DNA of 64,000 nucleotides from Brevundimonas vesicularis NBRC 12165 (GCF_001592205.1 NZ_BCWM01000010.1:90850-154849); one strand, 5' to 3'; counted from the stretch's first letter, positions 53,716-63,782 are shown. Notes: generated from the letters alone by a model not told the origin. A program made the numbers and translations.

Positions 53716-54096
53716 ATGCGGCGTTTTCTACTGTCGGCGACTTTGGCCTTGGCGGCCTGCAACGGGCTGGTGATAGATCAGGGTGTCGCAGGCCCCTATC
53801 GACTGGTCGCCACCGATGCGCAGGCGGAGCAGATGCTCTGCTATTCGCTCTCAGATGGAAACTGCGTTGAGCGAGTTCCCGCCACGGTGTTCGAGGTGGG
53901 CTACGACAATCGCTACGTTGTCGCCAGCGTTGATGAGGACAACGACGGCAGTCATCTGAGCTACTATTATATTGTACGGTCTCTCGATGGGCCGCTGGTG
54001 GATCCATCGGTTTCGGTTAAAGGCCCCTTATCCCTTCAAGAGTTCGAACGTGAACAGTCACGACTGGCCTTGCCGAAGGCAAGGCCAGTCGATTGA
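53716..54096 (+). CDS. small lipoprotein of unknown function
   Basis: 126 residues. MRRFLLSATLALAAC ends in a lipobox (LALAAC, Cys 15), so it is probably a lipoprotein. The mature part is acidic with Tyr/Val strands (VFEVGYDNRYVVASVDEDNDGSHLSYYYIVRSL), and reads like a small beta-sandwich. Codon use is less GC-rich than the neighbours. The last ten codons are also the left arm and loop of the terminator that ends the convergent acyl-CoA dehydrogenase transcript. No family recognised. Confidence 0.65.
   Translation: MRRFLLSATLALAACNGLVIDQGVAGPYRLVATDAQAEQMLCYSLSDGNCVERVPATVFEVGYDNRYVVASVDEDNDGSHLSYYYIVRSLDGPLVDPSVSVKGPLSLQEFEREQSRLALPKARPVD
54061..54091. terminator. terminator hairpin inside the lipoprotein's last codons
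   Basis: CGACTGGCCTTGCC (54061-54074) and GGCAAGGCCAGTCG (54078-54091) form a perfect 14-bp stem with a GAA loop. It is 6 bases after the acyl-CoA dehydrogenase stop (minus strand) and overlaps codons of the plus-strand lipoprotein gene, whose C-terminus is therefore fixed by the stem. Confidence 0.75.
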
Positions 54097-55881
<1,785 letters not shown>

Positions 55882-55884
55882 GGA

Positions 55885-56367
55885 TTACGCTCTTGCTTTG
55901 AAGGGGTGGTGGTGGTCGTGGTTGAGACGCGCGCGCAGCAGCTTCTCATAATCTTCGGCGCCCGGCAGCAGGTCGGGGCGGTGTTCGGACAGCTTGGATT
56001 CCATCCAGGCGCAGGCCTGTTCGGCCGTCTCGATGGCGCCTTCGATATCTTCCAGCTGCTGTTTCAGCGCCGCGATCTGGGCGCGGTGCCGCACCAGGGC
56101 CACGGCCATCTGATGGACGTTGTGATCCTTCTGATCATAGAGATCCATCATGTCCTGGATCTCCTGAAGGGTGAAGCCGATGCGGCGGCCCCTCAGGATC
56201 AGTTTCAGCCGGGCGCGGTCGCGCGCGTCATAGACGCGGGTCTGCCCCTTGCGCGCGGGCGTCAGCAGGCCCTTGTCTTCATAGAATCGAAGGGCGCGCG
56301 CCGTGGCGCCGAACTCGCGGCACAGCTGGCGAATGGAGTAGGTGCGGTGGTCGTCGGCGGTGGCCAT
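55885..56367 (-). CDS. MerR family regulator, LiuR-like
   Basis: 160 residues. The N-terminal MerR helix-turn-helix and wing (YSIRQLCREFGATARALRFYEDKGLLTPARKGQTRVYDARDR in outline) is followed by a long coiled coil (about 75-125) and a His-rich end (LNHDHHHPFKARA). No metal-Cys pattern of classical MerR. In alphaproteobacteria such proteins next to acyl-CoA dehydrogenase genes regulate fatty-acid or branched-chain degradation (LiuR/PsrA-like). Two palindromic sites lie upstream at 56380-56421. Confidence 0.9.
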   Translation of the reverse strand: MATADDHRTYSIRQLCREFGATARALRFYEDKGLLTPARKGQTRVYDARDRARLKLILRGRRIGFTLQEIQDMMDLYDQKDHNVHQMAVALVRHRAQIAALKQQLEDIEGAIETAEQACAWMESKLSEHRPDLLPGAEDYEKLLRARLNHDHHHPFKARA

Positions 56368-56379
56368 ACGTCTTCATAA

Positions 56380-56421
56380 CTTGACGTGCGCGTAAAGGGA
56401 AGAGGCTTACGCGCACGTAAG
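56380..56421 (-). promoter_or_regulatory. two MerR-type operators before the LiuR-like gene
   Basis: CTTGACGTGCGCGTAAAG (56380-56397) and CTTACGCGCACGTAAG (56406-56421, perfect CTTACG/CGTAAG) are near-copies 26 bases apart. The TTGACGT-N-CGTAAA shape resembles what I recall of the LiuR consensus. They lie within 54 bases of the start codon. Confidence 0.6.
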
Positions 56422-56456
56422 GGTAAGCTTTTCTTTCGCGCCGACGATCAGGCATG

Positions 56457-56530
56457 AAAAAGCCCGGAGCCTGGGGGGAAGCTCCGGGCGCAAACGCCGG
56501 ACTGCAGGGGGGAGAGGGGTCCGGCGTTCG
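56457..56530 (-). ncRNA. possible small RNA or 3' leader with two C-rich-loop hairpins
   Basis: On the minus strand AACGCCGGAC pairs with GTCCGGCGTT (56528-56519 and 56502-56493) over a loop of CCCCTCTCCCCCCTGCA-type sequence. It is followed by GCCCGGAGC-TTCCCCCCAG-GCTCCGGGC (56489-56462) and TTTTT (56461-56457). Two stems with six-C loops and a final U-run look like a small RNA or a stabilised 3' end of the doxX mRNA. Confidence 0.35.
56462..56489 (-). terminator. intrinsic terminator after doxX
   Basis: GCCCGGAGC (56462-56470) pairs with GCTCCGGGC (56481-56489); on the minus strand a TTTTT run follows. Strong rho-independent signal 69 or more bases after the DoxX stop. Confidence 0.85.
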
Positions 56531-56557
56531 ATCTCTTTCAATCAGGCGCTGCAGCAT

Positions 56558-56974
56558 TCAGGCTCTGCGGCGGCCCAGCAGCACGGGGACGGTGATGGCC
56601 AGCAGGACGGCGTTGACCGCCGCCAGTCCGAAGTCCTGGCTCAGCGCATGGATCATCATCATGGTCGCTTCCATGACGATCAGGCCGACCGCCGCCGTCA
56701 GCAGCAGGGGGCGACCCACCCGCCACGAGATCAGCGGGCTCAGCACGCCCATGGCCAGAACGATCTCGACCACGCCCAGGCCGCGCACCATGTTCTCGGG
56801 CGCGACGGCGGGCCAGCCCATCAGATTGATCAGGTTGGTCATCGGCTCTGTCAGCTTGGCGTAGCCGGCGGCGATGAAGAACATCGCGATCCAGCCCTGC
56901 AGCGTCCAAAGGGCGATGTTGGCGTAGGCGGCGCGGTTGCGCGACGGCGCGGTGGTAAAGGTCGAGGTGGTCAT
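56558..56974 (-). CDS. DoxX family membrane protein
   Basis: 138 residues, four helices: ALWTLQGWIAMFFIAAGYAKLTEPM is the DoxX signature, then AMGVLSPLISWRVGRPLLL and two more to the C-terminus. DoxX-family proteins are small quinone-linked or thiosulfate-oxidation-associated membrane proteins with a wide spread of uses; nothing decides here. A tandem 13-bp repeat lies about 110 bases before the start (57076-57117), suggesting a dedicated regulator. Confidence 0.85.
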   Translation of the reverse strand: MTTSTFTTAPSRNRAAYANIALWTLQGWIAMFFIAAGYAKLTEPMTNLINLMGWPAVAPENMVRGLGVVEIVLAMGVLSPLISWRVGRPLLLTAAVGLIVMEATMMMIHALSQDFGLAAVNAVLLAITVPVLLGRRRA

Positions 56975-57075
56975 CGGGGAGGACGCCTGAAGGTCATGAA
57001 CGGCTGCGATCCGGCCTTGGGGCGTTCCCCGGGGAGCCGTTCGCTGAAGCCTATATAGCGGCGCTTCAGACGGTT

Positions 57076-57117
57076 GTCATCATGCGATGACATCAACTGA
57101 TGACATCAGCTGATGAC
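57076..57117 (-). promoter_or_regulatory. tandem 13-bp operator array before doxX
   Basis: GTCATC-ATGC-GATGAC (57076-57091) is a perfect inverted repeat. From 57086 the unit GATGACATCAACT / GATGACATCAGCT / GATGAC follows in direct tandem with 13-base period. Joints such as CATCAGCTGATG are themselves palindromic. It lies between the XRE-DUF2975 unit and doxX. Confidence 0.5.
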
Positions 57118-57133
57118 TTTCTGTTACGGGGCG

Positions 57134-57161
57134 GGGGCATTGGGCCGATTCCCAATGCCCC
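57134..57161 (-). terminator. hairpin after the XRE gene
   Basis: GGGGCATTGGG (57134-57144) pairs with CCCAATGCCCC (57151-57161), 23 bases beyond the XRE stop (57185). No T-run, so a probable but weak terminator. Confidence 0.55.
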
Positions 57162-57184
57162 ACAAGGATTTGCGACGCGCGATT

Positions 57185-57403
57185 TCAGTCTTCGGGCTGC
57201 GGCCCCGGCGTCTGGACGATCAGGTCCCCGGGCTGGCAGTCCAGTTCGCGGCACAGGGCGTCCAGGGTGGAGAAGCGCACCGCGCGGGCCTTGCCGGTCT
57301 TCAGGATCGACAGATTGGCCAGGGTGACGCCGACGCGGTCGGACAGTTCGGTCAGGGACATCCGGCGTTCGAGCAGCAGCCGGTCCAGTTGGATCATGAT
57401 CAT
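57185..57403 (-). CDS. mini-XRE transcriptional regulator (YozG-like)
   Basis: 72 residues, one helix-turn-helix: LDRLLLERRMSLTELSDRVGVTLANLSILKTGKARAVRFSTLDALCRELDCQPGDLI in outline. The GKARAVRFSTLxALCxxLxCQPGDLL ending is characteristic of the YozG/DUF2975-associated regulators. It follows the DUF2975 membrane-protein gene on the same strand with 12 bases between. Three TATCGATA sites before the DUF2975 gene are its likely targets. Confidence 0.92.
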   Translation of the reverse strand: MIMIQLDRLLLERRMSLTELSDRVGVTLANLSILKTGKARAVRFSTLDALCRELDCQPGDLIVQTPGPQPED

Positions 57404-57415
57404 GGCGCGCGCTCC

Positions 57416-57943
57416 TCAGACCGTGGTCAGCTGTTCGTCGCGCATGGCCGACCCCTGCCGGAACACCTCGGCCAGGATGAAAACCACCAGAATGCCCAGC
57501 CAGGAGCCCAGGTCGAAGTCATAGTCGGACGGCGATTGGCCGATGCTCTGCGGGGCGACGAAGACCAGCAGCAGCGCCGTCAGCTGAATGCCGATCAGGC
57601 CCAGACCCACGCCCTGCAGCCGTTTGACGTTGGCGAACTCGAAGGCGTCGCCCTGATTGACCGACAGCAGGATGCGTCGCAGCCTGTTGATGATCCACCA
57701 GGTGAAGCCGCAGGCCATCGCCGCGCCGAGGAAGGTCAGGCGACCTGTCCATTGCAGGGTGTTGTTCGGATCAGCGTGGGCGCCCTTTAGTCCGTCGATC
57801 AGGCCCGCACCGAAGCTGGGCACGATCAGGGTGAACAGGAAGACGAGGATGGTGGCGACAGCGCCGATCATCACGAACACATTGACGAAGCCCAGCAGCC
57901 AGCGCAGGGCGCTGGCGACGGAATATTTGCCGATCATCTTCAT
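57416..57943 (-). CDS. DUF2975 family membrane protein
   Basis: 175 residues, four helices (about 18-42, 65-85, 115-130 and 145-162), with INRLRRILLSVNQGDAFEFANVKRLQGVG in the loop after the second, the DUF2975 landmark. Usually paired with a small YozG-like XRE regulator, here the next gene. The role is unknown; membrane protein and regulator may form a simple sensing pair. Start at 57943 (MKMIGKYSV) follows the operator by about 50 bases. Confidence 0.9.
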   Translation of the reverse strand: MKMIGKYSVASALRWLLGFVNVFVMIGAVATILVFLFTLIVPSFGAGLIDGLKGAHADPNNTLQWTGRLTFLGAAMACGFTWWIINRLRRILLSVNQGDAFEFANVKRLQGVGLGLIGIQLTALLLVFVAPQSIGQSPSDYDFDLGSWLGILVVFILAEVFRQGSAMRDEQLTTV

Positions 57944-57991
57944 CTCGAAAGCCCTTCCATTCGGGTCGCCCTCCGCGACCGCCTTGGTGAC

Positions 57992-58037
57992 TATCGATAT
58001 GGATTTATCGATAAACGGGCAAGAACATTATCGATAA
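57992..58037 (-). promoter_or_regulatory. TATCGATA operator array before DUF2975
   Basis: TATCGATA at 57992-57999, TTATCGATAA at 58005-58014 and TTATCGATAA at 58028-58037. The last two are preceded by CGTT on the minus strand and are 23 bases apart (two helical turns). AT-rich in a GC-rich genome and immediately before the membrane protein-XRE operon, so autoregulation is likely. Confidence 0.65.
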
Positions 58038-58066
58038 ACGAGATGAAGCTTTCGTAAGGTTCGGCT

Positions 58067-59479
58067 TCAGGCGGTGAAGCCCCAGGCCAGACGCGCCGCC
58101 TCCAGTCGATCCAGCTTGGCTTGGAAGGGCGTCCAGTCGTCGGCGTCCGCGATGGCGGCCCAGATGGCCTCGACCTCGTCGATCAGCATCTCCTCCGGTT
58201 CGCGCGCCGCGAACATCGGGTGTTCCAGCCGTTCGATCCGGTCGGGCTCGTGTTCCATCAAGGCGAAGCGGAAAGCGTCGAAGGCCTCGCCCTGGTAATG
58301 CTTCGCGCGCGGTCCCGACAAGGCGCGCGCCGAGGAGGCGAAGCCCCCGAACCAGTCGAAGAACAGCGGCTCCCACCGTAGGGCCGCGCCGCCTTCGCGC
58401 AGTAGGGCCAGGGTCGTATCGACCAGCCGCTGATCCGCCGCCTCGCCCAGGCTGTGGACGCCCAGCCGCATCAAAAAGGCGGCGCGCAGCTCGTGGATAT
58501 AGGCGGGACCGAAGCCGTTCAGCGCATCCGTCAAAGGCTCGACCTCGGCGACCAGTTTCAGACATCCGGCCAGCTGCGTCAGGTTCCAGAACACCGCCTC
58601 GGGCTGGCGCGCGAAGGCGTAGAGGCCCGTCTGGTCGAAATAGGCGGCGGTGAAGGCCGGGTCGTATTCGGGCAGGAACCGCCAGGGGCCGTAGTCGAAG
58701 CTCTCGCCCGTGACGTTCAGATTGTCGGTGTTCAGCACCCCGTGCACGAAGCCCGCCGCGATCCACCGCGCCGTCAGTTTCGCCGAGGCCTCGACGACAG
58801 CCCGCAGCAGGCCGGGCGCATCGCCGGCCGCCACGTTTGGGTGATACAGGCTGCGCACATGCTCGATCAGCGCCTCGATCTGGTCCCTGCGTCCCAGATA
58901 GGCCGCGCGCTGGAACGTCCCGAACCGCACATGGCTGTGCGACAGTCGCACGAGCACGGCCGACCGCGTCGGCGACGGCTCGTCCCCGCGCTCCAGCGCC
59001 TCGCCGGTTTCAATCAGCGAAAAGGCGCGGCTGGTCGGGACGCCTTGCGCCTCCAGCATCGTCGCCGCCAGCACCTCGCGCACCCCGCCCTTCAGGGTCA
59101 GCCGCCCATCGCCGCCGCGCGACCAGGGCGTCTGGCCGGTGCCCTTCGTTCCCAAATCCATCAGCCGACCCGAGGCGTCGCGCATCTGCGCCGCCAGGAA
59201 CCCGCGCCCGTCGCCCAGATCGGGATTGTAGTGCCGGAACTGATGCCCGTGATAGCGCATGGCGATCGGACCGGGCTGCCCAGGCAGAGGCTCGAACCGC
59301 CCGAACGCCGCGATCCATTCCGCCTCGCTCAGCCCATCCAGCCCGACTTCGGTCGCCGCGCGGTCGTTGCGAAAGCGCAGGATCGTCCTCGGAAAGTCGG
59401 CGGGCTGAACCGCATCGGCATAGTCCGCGCCCAAATCAAAAAAGCGCGGTTCGGGGCGATAGGCGGGGGACACGGGCAT
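58067..59479 (-). CDS. selO: protein adenylyltransferase SelO
   Basis: 470 residues of the UPF0061/YdiU pseudokinase family, which AMPylates protein Ser/Thr/Tyr. YHGHQFRHYNPDLGDGRG, DLGTKGTGQTPWSRGGDGRLTLKGGVRE and VLVRLSHSHVRFGTF bind nucleotide with inverted orientation; VHGVLNTDNLNVTGESFDYGPWRFL holds the catalytic Asp/Asn pair. As in most bacteria the C-terminus (LAWGFTA) has no selenocysteine. Monocistronic, convergent upstream neighbour is the DUF2975 unit. Confidence 0.94.
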   Translation of the reverse strand: MPVSPAYRPEPRFFDLGADYADAVQPADFPRTILRFRNDRAATEVGLDGLSEAEWIAAFGRFEPLPGQPGPIAMRYHGHQFRHYNPDLGDGRGFLAAQMRDASGRLMDLGTKGTGQTPWSRGGDGRLTLKGGVREVLAATMLEAQGVPTSRAFSLIETGEALERGDEPSPTRSAVLVRLSHSHVRFGTFQRAAYLGRRDQIEALIEHVRSLYHPNVAAGDAPGLLRAVVEASAKLTARWIAAGFVHGVLNTDNLNVTGESFDYGPWRFLPEYDPAFTAAYFDQTGLYAFARQPEAVFWNLTQLAGCLKLVAEVEPLTDALNGFGPAYIHELRAAFLMRLGVHSLGEAADQRLVDTTLALLREGGAALRWEPLFFDWFGGFASSARALSGPRAKHYQGEAFDAFRFALMEHEPDRIERLEHPMFAAREPEEMLIDEVEAIWAAIADADDWTPFQAKLDRLEAARLAWGFTA

Positions 59480-59694
59480 GGCAGTCTAGGTGCGGCGGTC
59501 GCGCCGGTTTCGCAAGTCGTCTCACGGCGACGGTTGGGGTTGAACCTTCTTTCAGGTTCCGTATTCTTGTGCGCAGAGATCAGGTCGCTCCGCGCGGCCA
59601 GGCTGGCGCGCTCGACGCTCGAGCGACGAATCCGGTCCGACGCCCGTCGATAACCTGGCGTCACGACGAAACTTCCGTTCGATTGGAGGCCGCC

Positions 59695-60939
59695 GTGGCG
59701 CGCAAACTGACACTCGATTTCCTCAAGACCGAGGCCGCATCCGGCTCGGCCCTGGCGCTGGCCGCCATCGCCGCCGTGGCGATCGCCAATTCGCCCTGGT
59801 CGGCCGACTATTTCGCCTGGCTGAAGAGCTACCACGTCTTGCAGATCGGCCCGATCCGGCTGGAGGAGACGATCTCCGACTGGATCAAGGAAGGTCTGAT
59901 GGCGATCTTCTTCCTCGTCGTGGGGCTGGAGATCAAATACGAGATCGTGCGCGGCGAACTCAGCGACCCGAAGAAGCTGGCGACGCCGGTGCTGGCGGCG
60001 CTCGGCGGCATGGCGGGGCCGGCGGCGGTCTATCTGCTGCTGTCCGGCGCCATCGGGGCGCCGCACGCCGGCTGGCCCATCCCGCTGGCCACCGACATCG
60101 CCTTTGCGCTGGCCATCTTCGGCTTCGTCGGCAAGGGCTTGCCGTCTTCGCTACGGGTCTTCCTGCTGACCCTCGCCATCGTCGATGACCTCGGGGCCAT
60201 CGCCCTGATCGCCGTGCTGTTCAGCGAGGGCGCGAACTGGACGCCGCTGTTCTGGGCGCTGGGCGCGCTGGCCGTCGGCGCGGTCGCGGCGCACCGTATC
60301 CGCATTCCTGCGCCGTTCTGGGTGCTGGGGTTCGCCCTGGTCTGGTATCTGACGGTGCTGTCGGGCCTCAGCACCTCCCTGACCGCCGTGGCCTTCGCCA
60401 TGATCGTGCCGATCAAGGGGCGCGCCGAAGATGGTCAGAGCCCGTTGAAAGAGGCGATGCACGATCTGCATCCGTGGAACGCCTTTTTGGTCCTGCCGCT
60501 GTTCGCCTTCGCAAAGGCGGGCGTCTCCTTCGCCGGCCTGTCGATGGAGCAGGCGTTCGCGCCCCTGGTCATCGCCATCGCCCTGGGCCTGTTCTTCGGC
60601 AAGCAGATCGGCGTTCTGGGCGCCGCCTGGCTGGCCTCGGCGTTGAGGATCGGCGCGCGGCCGACGGGCGCCAGCTGGCTGCAAGTTTACGGCATCTCCC
60701 TGCTATGCGGGGTCGGCTTCACCATGAGCCTGTTCATCGGCGTTCTGGCCTTCCCCGGCGCGGTCGATTCGCCCGAACAGGTCGAGGTCAAGCTGGGCGT
60801 CATCGGCGGCTCGATCCTGTCCGCGATCGCGGCGGCCCTGGTGCTGGGTTTCGCTGGTCGCGGTCGTGAGATCGACCCCGCCGCCTTACAGCCCGAGGTG
60901 GAGCCTCTGGGGCCGAAAGACGGGCAAAAACTGACCTAG
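59695..60939 (+). CDS. nhaA: Na+/H+ antiporter NhaA
   Basis: 414 residues, twelve helices. Exchanges cytosolic Na+ for H+ in pH and salt homeostasis. PLATDIAFALAI contains the conserved Asp, LLTLAIVDDLGAIALIAVLFS the Asp pair of the ion site, and SLLCGVGFTMSLFIGVLAF the late helix. Start is GTG 59695 (VARKLTLDF), 6 bases after GGAGG; a much longer in-frame open region upstream lies antisense to selO and is not coding. Divergent from selO with 215 bases between. Confidence 0.95.
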   Translation: MARKLTLDFLKTEAASGSALALAAIAAVAIANSPWSADYFAWLKSYHVLQIGPIRLEETISDWIKEGLMAIFFLVVGLEIKYEIVRGELSDPKKLATPVLAALGGMAGPAAVYLLLSGAIGAPHAGWPIPLATDIAFALAIFGFVGKGLPSSLRVFLLTLAIVDDLGAIALIAVLFSEGANWTPLFWALGALAVGAVAAHRIRIPAPFWVLGFALVWYLTVLSGLSTSLTAVAFAMIVPIKGRAEDGQSPLKEAMHDLHPWNAFLVLPLFAFAKAGVSFAGLSMEQAFAPLVIAIALGLFFGKQIGVLGAAWLASALRIGARPTGASWLQVYGISLLCGVGFTMSLFIGVLAFPGAVDSPEQVEVKLGVIGGSILSAIAAALVLGFAGRGREIDPAALQPEVEPLGPKDGQKLT

Positions 60940-61142
60940 CGTCAGCGTTTTCTGTCGCTTCCTCGACACACAAAGGCGAATCCACGGCGAAAAATGGTCG
61001 CGGGTAACAACGCTCGCTTGTCGGTCGGCCCGAACCGCGCTTAGCCTGTCCCTAACGAATGATCCCCCACGTAGGGGACGTCGAGGGAACAGGAAACGCT
61101 GCGATCGCCACTGGCGTCGCGGCTTCAGCCGGGAGGACGCCT

Positions 61143-63782
61143 ATGCGCCGCAATCTTCAACTCAGGACCACCGTGTCCGCCGCCGTCATGGGCGCCGCCG
61201 TCATGGGATTCGCCGGCGTCGCCGCCGCGCAGGAAGCGCCCGCCAGCGTCGACGACATCATCGTCACCGCCCAGAAGCGTGAGCAGAGCCTGCAGGACGT
61301 GCCGATCGTGGTCACGACCCTGTCGCAGGAGCTGCTGGACGGCGCCGGCGTGCAGGACATCAAGGATCTGCAGATCCTGACGCCGGGCATGACCGTCACC
61401 TCGACCCAGTCGGAAGCCTCGACCACCGTGCGCATCCGTGGCGCCGGCACCGTCGGCGACAACCCCGGCCTGGAAAGCTCGGTCGGCGTGGTGATCGACG
61501 GCGTGTATCGCTCGCGCAACTCGGTCGGCTTCGGCGACCTGGGCGAACTGAGCCGCATCGAGGTGCTGAAGGGGCCGCAGGGCACCCTGTTCGGCAAGAA
61601 CACCTCGGCCGGCGTCATCAACATCATCACAGAGCGCCCGTCGTTCGACCCGTCGATCTCGGCGGAGCTGACCGGCGGCAACTTCGGCGCCATCGGCGGT
61701 TCGGTTTCCGTCACGGGCGGCCTGACCGACCAGGTGGCCGGTCGCCTGTTCGTCGCGCACCGCGAGCGTGACGGCTTCTACGACGTCAACAACGGCGACG
61801 GCCCCAACACCCGCAAGGACGACCAGACCCAGGACTACTGGACCACGCGTGGTCAGCTGCTGATCCTGCCCAGCGACGACGTCTCGGTGCGCCTGATCGC
61901 CGACTACACCAAGCGCGAGGAATACTGCTGCGTCGCCGTGCAGACGCGCGTCGGCCCGACCCAGGCCTTCATCGCCGCCCTGACGGCGCCGAACGGCCCA
62001 GGCCAGCGTCCGCCGGTCGCCGGCTTCGGCACGGTGCCCTTCTCGCGTCTGGCCTATTCCAACCGCGAGACGCCGCAAGAGATCGAGGACATGGGTCTGT
62101 CGGCGGAAGCGACCATCGACTTCCCCAGCATCAACGCCACCCTGACGTCGCAGACCTCGTGGCGCGACTGGTCGTTCCAGCAAGGGATGGACCTGGACTA
62201 CACCGGCGCCGACATCCTGTACCGCGCCAACGACGGGTCGAACGGCTACGGCGTCGACAACCTGACGCAAGAGTTCCGCCTGGCCGGCACCTCGGACAAG
62301 CTGGACTGGCTGGTCGGTCTGTTCGCCACCAAGGAAGGCGTCTACCGCGACGACAGCTATGTCTATGGCTCGGACTACAACGCCTTCGCCTCCCTGCTGC
62401 TGACGGCGTCCCTGCCGGCGGCCGTGGGCGGCCCCAGCCCGTCGCGCCTGGGCTGCTTCACCAATCCGAACGGCTTCCTCGTCGGCACCGCCGGCGCGGC
62501 CGCGGGCCAGCCGCTGTGCGTGATCGGCGCGGTGCCGCCCAGCGCCGCAGCCCCGACCTTCGGCGTCGGCAAGGCCTATGAAGACCACTATTCCCAGAAG
62601 TCGGAATCGGTCGCCGTCTTCACCAACAACACCTATCGGGTGACCGAGGCCTTCGATATCAACCTGGGTCTGCGCTACACCTACGACAGCAAGCGCCTGC
62701 TGGGCATCCAGGACAATCTGAGCACCAACGGCGCGGCCTGCGGCGGCGCCCTGGCCAACCAGATCGCGGCCAACCGCACTGTGTCGCCGATCCCCGGCAC
62801 CGCCAACGTCGCCACGCCGGCCGCTGCGCTCGGTCTGTTGTGCCTGCCCTGGTCCAACCCGCAGTACGACGGTCGCCGGATCCAGGAGAAGTTCAGCGAC
62901 ACCGACCTGTCGGGCACAATCAAGGCGTCCTACCGCTTCAATCCGTCGATCATGGTCTATGGCTCGTATGCGCGCGGCTACAAGGGCGCGGGCTACAATA
63001 TGGACCGGGTGCAGACGGGCGTGACGCCGGACGCCTCGCTGTTCTTCAAGGCCGAGACCGTCGACAGCTATGAGGCGGGCGTCAAGACGACCCTGTTCGA
63101 CCGCACCATGCTGCTGAACGTCACCTACTTCGACCAGAAGTTCGAGAACTTCCAGCTGAACACCTTCCTGGGCACCGCCTTCGTGGTGGAATCGATCCCG
63201 GAACTGACCTCGCGCGGCGTCGACGCCGACATGGTCTGGTTCACCCCGGTCGAGGGCCTGAGCTTCCAGGGCGGCGTGACCTACACCGACGCCAAATACG
63301 GCCAGTTCGGCGCCGGCGACCTGTCCAGCCCCGGCCGCTTCCCGCAGCTGTCGCTGCTGCCGGGCGCGCGTGCGTCCTTCGCTCCGGAATGGTCGCTGAC
63401 CGGCGCCCTGGCGTTCGACCGCGAACTGGGCGGCGGCCTGCGCGGCGGCTTCAACCTGTCGGCCAAGTATTCGACCGAATACAACACCGGCTCGGACCTG
63501 CTGCCGTACAAGAACCAGGACGCCTTCACCGTCGTCAACGGCCGGGTCTCGATCGGTTCGGCGGATGAGCGCTGGACGCTGGAGGTCTGGGGCCAGAACC
63601 TGCTGGAAGAAGAATACACCCAGGTCGGCTTCGCCGCGCCGCTGCAGGGTACGGCCTTCACCAACACCACGACGCCGCAAGCCAACGGCACATTCTACAA
63701 CCAGGCCACCGACACGGCGACCTACAACGCCTACCTCGGCGCCCCGCGCACTTACGGCGTGACGCTGAAGGTCAAATACTGA
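61143..63782 (+). CDS. TonB-dependent outer-membrane receptor
   Basis: 879 residues. Signal peptide MRRNLQLRTTVSAAVMGAAVMGFAGVAAAQ, TonB box region DDIIVTAQKREQSLQDVPIVV, plug domain (about 45-165: TVRIRGAGTVGDNPG, VEVLKGPQGTLFGKNTSAG-type motif) and a 22-strand barrel ending KVKY. The IVTAQKREQSLQDVP opening is the CirA/Fec-less type common in Caulobacterales for carbohydrate or aromatic import; the substrate is unknown. Loops are long, one about 385-485 with Cys. Start at 61143 follows GGAGG. No TonB/ExbBD nearby. Confidence 0.93.
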   Translation: MRRNLQLRTTVSAAVMGAAVMGFAGVAAAQEAPASVDDIIVTAQKREQSLQDVPIVVTTLSQELLDGAGVQDIKDLQILTPGMTVTSTQSEASTTVRIRGAGTVGDNPGLESSVGVVIDGVYRSRNSVGFGDLGELSRIEVLKGPQGTLFGKNTSAGVINIITERPSFDPSISAELTGGNFGAIGGSVSVTGGLTDQVAGRLFVAHRERDGFYDVNNGDGPNTRKDDQTQDYWTTRGQLLILPSDDVSVRLIADYTKREEYCCVAVQTRVGPTQAFIAALTAPNGPGQRPPVAGFGTVPFSRLAYSNRETPQEIEDMGLSAEATIDFPSINATLTSQTSWRDWSFQQGMDLDYTGADILYRANDGSNGYGVDNLTQEFRLAGTSDKLDWLVGLFATKEGVYRDDSYVYGSDYNAFASLLLTASLPAAVGGPSPSRLGCFTNPNGFLVGTAGAAAGQPLCVIGAVPPSAAAPTFGVGKAYEDHYSQKSESVAVFTNNTYRVTEAFDINLGLRYTYDSKRLLGIQDNLSTNGAACGGALANQIAANRTVSPIPGTANVATPAAALGLLCLPWSNPQYDGRRIQEKFSDTDLSGTIKASYRFNPSIMVYGSYARGYKGAGYNMDRVQTGVTPDASLFFKAETVDSYEAGVKTTLFDRTMLLNVTYFDQKFENFQLNTFLGTAFVVESIPELTSRGVDADMVWFTPVEGLSFQGGVTYTDAKYGQFGAGDLSSPGRFPQLSLLPGARASFAPEWSLTGALAFDRELGGGLRGGFNLSAKYSTEYNTGSDLLPYKNQDAFTVVNGRVSIGSADERWTLEVWGQNLLEEEYTQVGFAAPLQGTAFTNTTTPQANGTFYNQATDTATYNAYLGAPRTYGVTLKVKY

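Noticed and set aside
56279..56557. Minus-strand ORF after doxX (MLQRLIERDR...)
   Set aside because: It runs through two hairpins and a terminator and overlaps MerR; the sequence is better explained as RNA structure.
58837..59694. N-terminal extension of nhaA
   Set aside because: It is antisense to selO and has Arg/Pro/Ala-rich composition; GTG 59695 with GGAGG matches the NhaA N-terminus.
60940..61142. Search for a regulator site or small gene before the TonB-dependent receptor
   Set aside because: Only a short CCCC/GGGG stem near 61063-61078 was seen; no Fur-type box or open frame that I could support.
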